A stretch of 51,129 nucleotides of DNA from contig CAZXFH010000021.1 of NCBI GenBank assembly GCA_964640055.1, forward strand, positions 1 to 51,129. Reading direction: 5' to 3'. Source of the stretch: CAZXFH01 sp964640055 (GTDB lineage: Bacteria; Fidelibacterota; UBA2242; JAFGTP01). Both the position numbers and the translations under genes were made by a program. Below, in pieces: positions 45,286 to 51,129 of this stretch (position 1 is the stretch's first letter; each line of letters opens with the position of its first letter). The notes under the pieces were generated by a model. The model saw only the letters and a program-made list of their open reading frames with translations. It was not told the DNA's origin and did not search any database.

Positions 45286-45303
45286 CTGTATAAAAATATA
45301 CAA
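45286..45303. promoter_or_regulatory. Inverted repeat, copy 2
   Basis: CTGTATAAAAATATACAA matches the core of the first repeat (CTGTATAAAATTATACAG) at 16 of 18 positions. It is about 130 bases before the degenerate receiver gene. Confidence 0.45.
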
Positions 45304-45433
45304 TGGCTACTCAAATAAGACCAAATCTGCAAATAATTGATAAATCAAAAGATAGGCAGTTTTAATTAAGCTGGCATTGTATTTGACTCAATAGGTTAAT
45401 AGTTATTTTACAGGTCCGTGTTAAGTTAAGCAT

Positions 45434-45862
45434 ATGAAAAAAACCCCTAACATATTAATTACCATCAATGATCTTATCCTTCGGTTGAATCTGTTGATCT
45501 ATCTGGAAAAACACGGGTACCAATTTAATCTGAGTGAAAGCGGGCATGAATTACTCTACAATTTAAAGACAGCCAATCAGGTCAACGGTCATATTGACAT
45601 TATCGTACATGGTATCTGTCGGGATGAAAGTGAATTCATGGAATTTTATCATAATTTTTGTGAATTGCAGCTGGATACTCCGGTAATTTCCATTGTGACC
45701 CAGCAGAAAAATCAGCTGATTAAAAAAAAGGTTAGCAAGGATAATATCCTGATCATCAGTGATGAGATGGCAGTTGAAAAAATTATTAGAGGCATTCAAC
45801 AGATAGTAAATAATACCAATAATCAATATCGCCCCTCTCATGGAGATAAAATAGGAAGGTAA
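45434..45862 (+). CDS. Degenerate receiver-like protein
   Basis: A 142-residue protein whose pattern (N-I-L-I-T-I-N-D then L-L-I-Y-L-E-K-H-G-Y and alternating hydrophobic strands) fits a CheY-like receiver fold. The acidic pair is replaced by I-N-D, and the phosphoacceptor aspartate position reads I-D-I-I-V-H-G-I, with His where Asp is expected. The C-terminal K-P motif is also missing. It probably does not accept phosphate. CheW follows after nine bases, so it belongs to the chemosensory unit. Alternative: an unrelated Rossmann-like fold. Confidence 0.7.
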   Translation: MKKTPNILITINDLILRLNLLIYLEKHGYQFNLSESGHELLYNLKTANQVNGHIDIIVHGICRDESEFMEFYHNFCELQLDTPVISIVTQQKNQLIKKKVSKDNILIISDEMAVEKIIRGIQQIVNNTNNQYRPSHGDKIGR

Positions 45863-45871
45863 GGTGTCATA

Positions 45872-46390
45872 ATGGTACACACGGAAGAACAAGCGGTCAA
45901 GAAGGCCAAAGCAGGCAAATATTTGACTTTCAAGTTAGGGGATGAGGAATATGGATTGGAAATCTTAAAAGTTATCGAAATCATCGGATTACAAAGTATT
46001 ACACCGGTTCCGCGCACACCTGATTATTTAAAGGGCGTCATCAATTTGCGCGGTGTGATCCACCCGGTGATTGATCTGAATAAGAAATTTGGCAACCAGG
46101 AGACCAAAGCCACTGACCAGACCTGCATCATTGTGGTGGTGGTTGAGAAAGATGGTGAGAAGCAGCAGATGGGGGTCATGGTGGATGCGGTTTCTGAAGT
46201 TGAGGATATCGGTGACGCTGATATAGAAAATACCCCCAGTTTGGGAGCAAACATCAACACCGCATTTATCCTGGGGATGGCCAAGACCAAAGGCTCGGTC
46301 AAGATTCTGCTGGATGTGGAAAAGGTATTGGATACCAAGGATATGCAGATGCTCTCTGAAATATCCGATAAAACCGAAAATCAGGCCTAA
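45872..46390 (+). CDS. cheW: CheW chemotaxis adaptor
   Basis: The 172-residue protein has a CheW domain: Y-L-T-F-K-L-G-D-E-E-Y-G-L-E-I-L-K-V, then P-V-P-R-T-P-D-Y-L-K-G-V-I-N-L-R-G-V-I-H-P-V-I-D-L, and a V-D-A-V-S-E-V segment. It couples receptors to the CheA kinase, which is not in the window. GGAAGGTAAGG lies about ten bases before the ATG. The next gene starts three bases after its stop. Confidence 0.95.
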   Translation: MVHTEEQAVKKAKAGKYLTFKLGDEEYGLEILKVIEIIGLQSITPVPRTPDYLKGVINLRGVIHPVIDLNKKFGNQETKATDQTCIIVVVVEKDGEKQQMGVMVDAVSEVEDIGDADIENTPSLGANINTAFILGMAKTKGSVKILLDVEKVLDTKDMQMLSEISDKTENQA

Positions 46391-46392
46391 AT

Positions 46393-47189
46393 ATGCGGAT
46401 TCGGAAGGCAATATTATTCATTATTCTGGTTCTGATTTTGATTCCATCCGGCAATATAGATGCAGTTTCCAATACCTGGATGCGCATCGATGGGGACCCC
46501 AATGGGGTCTATGTCTGGTTNNNNNNNNNNNNNNNNNNNNNNNNNNNNNNNNNNNNNNNNNNNNNNNNNNNNNNNNNNNNNNNNNNNNNNNNNNNNNNNN
46601 NNNNNNNNNNNNNNNNNNNNTTTCCAATACCTGGATGCGCATCGATGGGGACCCCAATGGGGTCTATGTCTGGTTTGGAGGGAGTTCCCAGTACAAATCT
46701 TATGACCTGGTGCATGAAATCATTTATTTTCCGACGGACTATGCCTTTGAAGCGGAAATCGGGCCGGTATTTAGTTTGATTGATGATCAGTTGGATCTGG
46801 TGCTGATGTTGGGACCGCTATGGGATTTGAGTGCCGGAGAAATGAGCTATTTTATCCCGCAGGTGTATTTGTATTATGATTCCGGGCCCTGGTACGGGGA
46901 AGCCTGGAATTTATTGAATATCGGAACCGCGGGTGCAACGCGTGACAACCATTCTTTCTATGGCAGGTATTTGTTGAAATATGCCTTCAACGATCAATGG
47001 GCTTGCGGCCCTCATCTAGAATGGACTTACGATTTCAGCAGCGGAAGCTTGAGTTCCTTTCCGGTCGGGGTTGTCTTGGGAATGGATTATGGTCAACATA
47101 ACAGTCTGGACATTTTCATCGGCAGTGATATTCAAAATAGATCCAAAATTTTTACCCGTTTTACTTTTTATCGTGATTTAGACCAGTAG
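46393..47189 (+). CDS. Small secreted, possibly outer-membrane protein, interrupted by an assembly gap
   Basis: The frame starts with a signal peptide (MRIRKAILFIILVLILIPSG) and continues through V-S-N-T-W-M-R-I-D-G-D-P-N-G-V-Y-V-W into 100 N. The same 55 bases before the gap recur exactly after it. Removing the N run and one copy (155 bases) restores one frame of 213 residues ending at 47189. The mature part has many aromatic residues in alternating beta-strand patterns, like a small barrel or lipocalin-like protein. No family is recognised. It lies between CheW and the chemoreceptor. Confidence 0.8.
46466..46520 (+). repeat. 55-base duplication, left copy
   Basis: Bases 46466-46520 are identical to 46621-46675 across the N run. 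Both copies encode the same protein segment. This is the expected result of two contigs that overlap by 55 bases being placed end to end with a fixed gap. Confidence 0.9.
46521..46620. other. 100-base N gap (scaffold join)
   Basis: A run of exactly 100 N, a usual default for gaps of unknown size. The flanking contig ends overlap by 55 bases, so the real gap is probably negative. Confidence 0.95.
46621..46675 (+). repeat. 55-base duplication, right copy
   Basis: Identical to 46466-46520. Continues in frame into F-G-G-S-S-Q-Y-K, showing that this copy carries the true downstream sequence. Confidence 0.9.
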
Positions 47190-47211
47190 CAAAATATGAA
47201 AGGAGATAAGC

Positions 47212-50200
47212 ATGTTTAAAAAAATGGGAATCAAAACCAAATTATTGGCAGCCATTATTGCCATGGGGATTATCCCCATGCTGATCGTGGCGATTCTAGC
47301 CTTGAACAATGCGGCCGACAGCTTGCAGCATGCGACTTTTAATGAGCTGGAAGCGATTAACACTTTGAAGAAAAAAGAGATCAAGGAATTTTTTCATAAT
47401 CGCCAGGCTGATATAAAGGTGTACGCCTTTAATACGGCGGTTCAGATGGCCGCGGACCGTTTCATCAATGCCTACCGTGAAGGCGGGGTCAACAGTGCCC
47501 AGTGGAACGAGTGGAATCAGCTGCATGGGCCCAAATTCCAGACCTATGTGGAAGAATATGGGTATTATGATCTGTTCTTAATTTCACCTGAAGGAGATGT
47601 GGTTTACACGGTTGCCCAAGAAGCGGATCTGGGACAAAATGTGCAGCGCGGTTCCTTAGCCCAGTCTGGTTTGGGACAAGCCTTTCAACAGGGGCAGAAT
47701 GAGACCGTCATTATTGATTTTTCCTGGTATGAAGTATCCGATGAACCGGCTGTGTTTATCAGCACTCCCATGCGGGATCTGGAAAATAATTTGGTAGGTG
47801 TCCTGGTTTATCAGATCAGTTTGGGAAATATCAATGATATCATGCAAGAACGGACTGGTATGGGCGAAACCGGTGAATCCTATCTGGTGGGATCGGATAA
47901 GCGTATGCGTTCCGATTCCTATCTGGATCCGCAGAATCACTCGGTAAAAGCCTCTTTTGCTGGTACGATCAAGGAAAACGGGATTGATACCCGGGCCGTC
48001 CGGGAAGCCCTGGACGGGAAGAGTGGACATGATGTGATCCAGGACTATCGGGGTGCTAAAGTGGTCTCGGCTTATGCGCCTTTTGACATTGCCGGAACCC
48101 GCTGGGCGGTCATTTCCGAAATCGATTTTGGAGAGATCAATGCGCCGGTGGCTGGTTTGCGGAATACCGTTCTGATCATCGGCATTATCTGTGCTGCCCT
48201 GGCTGTGGGCGCCGGCATTTTTCTGTCCGGCTCGATCTATAAGGGTATCCGCAATGTCCAGACCCAGTTCAAAACCCTGGTGAAAGACGTTACTGATGGC
48301 AAACTGGATACCCGCGGCGATGTGGAATCGGTCACCATTGATTTCAAGGACATCATGCGGGAAAGCAACAATCTGATCGATGCTTTTATTCAGCCGATCA
48401 ATGTGATGGCTGAATATATTGACCGCATCAGTAAAGGGGATATCCCGGAAAAGATCACCGATGATTATAAAGGTGATTTCATTGAAGTAAAGAATAACCT
48501 GAACAATTGTATTGATGCGGTTAATAACTTAGTCCAGGAATCCAATCAGCTTTACAAAGCCGCGGTTGCCGGAAAACTGGATAAACGGGGCGATGAAGAT
48601 AAATTTGAAGGTGATTTTAAGGAGATCGTCGCCGGTATGAATGACACCATTGATGCCCTGGTTAAACATATTGATTCGATCCAGGCGCCGGTCATGATCG
48701 TGGACAAGGAATTCAATATTCAATTTATAAACAAGCATGGCGCCGAAGTGGTGGGCTTGAGCCAGTCAGATTCTATTGGCAAGAAGTGTTTTAATTTGTT
48801 TAAGACCGATGATTGTAATACGGCCAATTGTGCCGTGGCCAAAGCCATGCAGACAGATCAAATCGCCGAATCAGAAACCGATGCTCATCCTCAGGGAAAA
48901 GAATTACACATTGAATATTCCGGTGTACCGGTTAAAAACCGGGCCGGTGAGATCATTAGTGGCCTCGAAGTTGTTTCTGATAAAACCGAGGTATTCCAGG
49001 CTCTGGAAGAAGCCGAACTGAAAGTGGAGTATCTGGACAGCATTCCCACCCCGATCATGACAGTTGATAAGGATTTCAATGTCCAGTATATGAATCCGGC
49101 TGGTGCCAAGTCGGTGGGTAAGAGCCAGGATGAAGTCAAAGGCTTGAAATGTTTTGAACTTTTCAACACCGGACATTGCAACACCGCCGAATGCCGGGTA
49201 GCGCAGGCCATGCAGACCGGTAAAGTGGTTACCGGAGATACCACTGCTAAACTATCCACCGGTGATCTGCCGATTCGCTATACCGGTGCAGCCCTCAAGA
49301 ACAAAAAGGGGGATGTGGTTGGTGGACTGGAGTATGTTCTGGATATTACAAAAGAAATGCAGATTACCGACGGTATCCGTGAACTGGCTCAGGCCGCCGA
49401 AGACGGACGCCTCGATGAACGCGCCGATGAATCTAAGTTTGAAGGAAATTATCAGGCGATTGTCAGGGCAGTCAACCGGACGATTGGCAATATCGTCGAT
49501 CCCATGAAAGAAGCCGCCAGTGTGATGGCGAAACTGGCTGAAAAGGACATGACATCTCGTGTCGAAGGTAATTACAAAGGTCAGTTGGAGGACTTCAAGA
49601 ATGATATCAATGCTGCTGCCAACAACCTGGACGAAGCGCTCCGGCAGGTAGCCGAAGCGGTTGAACAGGTCTCTTCAGCCAGTGATCAGGTCTCGACCGG
49701 TAGTCAGCAACTGGCCGAAGGCTCTAATGAACAGGCCAGTTCCCTGGAAGAAATCTCCAGTACTCTGGAACAGATGTCTTCCATGACCAAGCAGAATTCC
49801 GAGAATTCTGATCAGGCCAACAAGTTATCCGGCGAGGCCAATAAAGCGGCCAATCAGGGTTCCCAGGATATGCAGCGCATGACCGATGCGATCAACAAGA
49901 TCAAGGAATCCTCAGATGAAACCGCCAAGATCGTGAAGACCATTGATGACATTGCCTTTCAGACCAACCTGCTGGCGCTGAATGCAGCCGTGGAAGCCGC
50001 CCGGGCCGGCGAAGCCGGCAAAGGCTTTGCTGTGGTGGCTGAAGAGGTCCGTAACCTGGCCCAGCGCAGTGCCGAAGCTGCCAAGAACACTGCTCAGTTG
50101 ATCGAAGACTCGGTTAACAATGCGGAAAACGGAGTTTCCATTACCGAAGAAACCGCCAAAGGACTGGAAAGCATTGTACAGAGTGTTACCAAAGTCAATG

Positions 50201-50583
50201 ATTTGATCGGTGAGATTGCCGCAGCCAGTAAGGAACAGTCCGAAGGCATCGAACAGGTCAACACCTCGGTAGCCGAGATGAACAAAGTGACCCAGCAGAA
50301 TGCTTCGAATTCTGAGGAGTCAGCCAGTGCCGCCGAAGAGTTGAACAGTCAGTCCGAGGAATTGGCTGGCATGGTCGGCACGTTCCAGTTGAGCCGCGAT
50401 GGTAACGGGGGTACCAAAACAGTTGCTGCTCCTAAACAGAATGTTAAAAAGATCGCCAGAAAATCCGGGGGTAATGATTCCGGGAAAAAAGAAACCCAGA
50501 AAACCACTAAACCGACTAAAGATAAAGAGATCACGCCGGATGATGTCATCCCTTTGGACGACAATGAAATGGATGATTTCTAA
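47212..50583 (+). CDS. Large methyl-accepting chemotaxis protein with Cache, HAMP-like repeats and two Cys-PAS domains
   Basis: The 1123-residue receptor has a first membrane helix (about 10-32), a periplasmic Cache sensor (about 33-310) and a second helix (about 317-340). HAMP-like segments follow (about 345-480), then two PAS domains (about 488-600 and 605-715), two more HAMP-like segments (about 720-840) and the signalling domain (about 850-1075). The signalling tip is F-Q-T-N-L-L-A-L-N-A-A-V-E-A-A-R-A-G. Each PAS carries C-F-x-L-F-x-T-x-x-C-N-T-A-x-C, three conserved cysteines. The tail is basic then acidic and lacks a CheR-binding N-W-E-T-F. AAAGGAGA lies eight bases before the ATG. Confidence 0.94.
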   Translation: MFKKMGIKTKLLAAIIAMGIIPMLIVAILALNNAADSLQHATFNELEAINTLKKKEIKEFFHNRQADIKVYAFNTAVQMAADRFINAYREGGVNSAQWNEWNQLHGPKFQTYVEEYGYYDLFLISPEGDVVYTVAQEADLGQNVQRGSLAQSGLGQAFQQGQNETVIIDFSWYEVSDEPAVFISTPMRDLENNLVGVLVYQISLGNINDIMQERTGMGETGESYLVGSDKRMRSDSYLDPQNHSVKASFAGTIKENGIDTRAVREALDGKSGHDVIQDYRGAKVVSAYAPFDIAGTRWAVISEIDFGEINAPVAGLRNTVLIIGIICAALAVGAGIFLSGSIYKGIRNVQTQFKTLVKDVTDGKLDTRGDVESVTIDFKDIMRESNNLIDAFIQPINVMAEYIDRISKGDIPEKITDDYKGDFIEVKNNLNNCIDAVNNLVQESNQLYKAAVAGKLDKRGDEDKFEGDFKEIVAGMNDTIDALVKHIDSIQAPVMIVDKEFNIQFINKHGAEVVGLSQSDSIGKKCFNLFKTDDCNTANCAVAKAMQTDQIAESETDAHPQGKELHIEYSGVPVKNRAGEIISGLEVVSDKTEVFQALEEAELKVEYLDSIPTPIMTVDKDFNVQYMNPAGAKSVGKSQDEVKGLKCFELFNTGHCNTAECRVAQAMQTGKVVTGDTTAKLSTGDLPIRYTGAALKNKKGDVVGGLEYVLDITKEMQITDGIRELAQAAEDGRLDERADESKFEGNYQAIVRAVNRTIGNIVDPMKEAASVMAKLAEKDMTSRVEGNYKGQLEDFKNDINAAANNLDEALRQVAEAVEQVSSASDQVSTGSQQLAEGSNEQASSLEEISSTLEQMSSMTKQNSENSDQANKLSGEANKAANQGSQDMQRMTDAINKIKESSDETAKIVKTIDDIAFQTNLLALNAAVEAARAGEAGKGFAVVAEEVRNLAQRSAEAAKNTAQLIEDSVNNAENGVSITEETAKGLESIVQSVTKVNDLIGEIAAASKEQSEGIEQVNTSVAEMNKVTQQNASNSEESASAAEELNSQSEELAGMVGTFQLSRDGNGGTKTVAAPKQNVKKIARKSGGNDSGKKETQKTTKPTKDKEITPDDVIPLDDNEMDDF

Positions 50584-51026
50584 AGGCATTTGGTTCGTAT
50601 TTACACCCGGCGGCCAGGTGACTTTTGCCGCGGTTTCCTGGCCGCCACCCCTCCCGCAAAAAGGAGGGCTTTTTTTTGGCAATTTCTTTTCATAACACAG
50701 TTCGACCTCACGGCAGAAACTTGACCTTCAGGCCAGAGTCTGGTTCCCCCCTTGTTACCTCGCTGATCTTTTGCGATCTCTTTATAGGACGTTCCTTGGA
50801 TATTAAACAGGCTACCTTGTGAGGCTCTCAACCGGACACAAAGTATCCGCAACCACGGGATCATTTGATCTGATCAGTGAAATCGGCTGTTATTTTACAA
50901 AAGATTCCATTACAGAGAAGATTATTATCTTGAAATTTGATTTTTTCTCACCAAATTTATAGCCCGGGACCAGGCGAGCAAACAAGCGAATATGAATAAA
51001 ATCACCGGAGCAGCAGGAATGCGGAC
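50584..51026. other. 443-base intergenic region after the chemoreceptor
   Basis: Apart from the terminator at 50648-50678 I see no gene, repeat or RNA. The start of the next gene has AGGAAT about 8 bases upstream. Confidence 0.6.
50648..50678 (+). terminator. Rho-independent terminator of the chemoreceptor gene
   Basis: CCCTCC (50649-50654) pairs with GGAGGG (50663-50668) around an A-rich loop, followed by a C and eight T residues. It lies about 65 bases after the stop codon. Confidence 0.85.
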
Positions 51027-51129
51027 ATGAGTGAAAATATCACGGTGGTGATCGCCGAAAGTGAGCAACTCATTCTGGCTGAGATCAGCCAGTACCTGGA
51101 GAGCTGGGACTATCAGGTAGTGGGCTCAG
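51027..51129 (+). CDS. Partial receiver-like gene running off the right edge
   Basis: The ATG at 51027 opens 34 codons to the window end: I-T-V-V-I-A-E-S-E-Q-L-I-L-A-E-I, then Y-L-E-S-W-D-Y-Q-V-V-G. This is the first strand, acidic turn and first helix of a response regulator receiver. The usual D-D pair is replaced by E-S-E. Output domain and phosphoacceptor lie outside the window. Confidence 0.65.
   Translation, partial: MSENITVVIAESEQLILAEISQYLESWDYQVVGS

Larger units (their letters stand above)
45071..45433. other. 363-base divergent intergenic region with two related palindromes
   Basis: The region separates the ResB operon (leftward) from the chemosensory genes (rightward). I see no gene. 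It contains two copies of a CTGTATAAAA-type inverted repeat (45195-45216 and 45286-45303), described separately. Confidence 0.6.

Noticed and set aside
46466..46675. Apparent tandem repeat within a gene
   Set aside because: It is explained by overlapping contig ends separated by a default N run.
1..51129. CRISPR arrays, tRNA or rRNA genes, phage or insertion-sequence transposases
   Set aside because: No regularly spaced repeats, no tRNA-like or rRNA-like stretches and no transposase motifs were seen. Very short or divergent elements could be missed by eye.

Overview
The window looks like a chromosomal segment from a bacterium of the FCB superphylum (Bacteroidota, Ignavibacteria, Calditrichota, Marinimicrobia and related candidate phyla). 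The main reason is that five secreted proteins end in the type IX secretion (T9SS/Por) C-terminal sorting domain, with an N-Y-P-N-P-F-N motif followed by a beta-sandwich tail ending in a KM.LLK-like sequence. One run of 100 N within a gene shows that this is a scaffolded draft assembly, probably metagenome-derived. Lineage below that level cannot be fixed from this sequence.

Positions 1-5431 (minus strand) hold a multi-PAS sensor histidine kinase, with a truncated gene after it at the left edge, and an operon of an AAC(3)-type acetyltransferase and an SSS-family sodium:solute symporter. Positions 5.6-38 kb are a large glycan-utilisation region: two phosphodiester glycosidases (NAGPA-type, secreted), a GH38 alpha-mannosidase, a 1700-residue secreted beta-propeller protein, a ROK-family repressor, two GHL10-type glycosidases, an FAD-dependent oxidoreductase, a permease plus hydantoinase/oxoprolinase-like protein, a HGSNAT/NagX-like acetyltransferase, a secreted serine hydrolase, a thioesterase, and an operon of phosphohexomutase, GH94 phosphorylase, VirK-like protein and NanE epimerase. 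A recurring 10-mer, AGTTAGTTAA or a near match, lies in the promoter regions of most of these units and upstream of the ROK gene. I infer a single ROK regulon.

The inferred logic is this. T9SS-exported and lipoprotein enzymes attack an amino-sugar/mannose-containing, possibly phosphodiester-linked glycan outside the cell. Symporters import the fragments. Cytoplasmic GH38 and GH94 enzymes, acetyltransferases, the phosphohexomutase and NanE funnel hexosamines towards GlcNAc-6-phosphate. No SusC/SusD pair is present.

An ORF-less group IIC intron (15355-16044) sits directly after the terminator of the 1700-residue gene. Positions 38-39.5 kb carry an amidase and a CheY-like regulator, followed by an aldo/keto reductase. 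Positions 40.8-45.1 kb (minus strand) form a cytochrome locus: ResB, CcsA, a five-heme cytochrome c and a Cyc2-like monoheme cytochrome fused to a beta-barrel. From 45.4 kb to the right edge is a chemosensory locus: a degenerate receiver, CheW, a small secreted protein interrupted by the assembly gap, a 1123-residue chemoreceptor with two cysteine-bearing PAS domains, and the start of another receiver-like gene.
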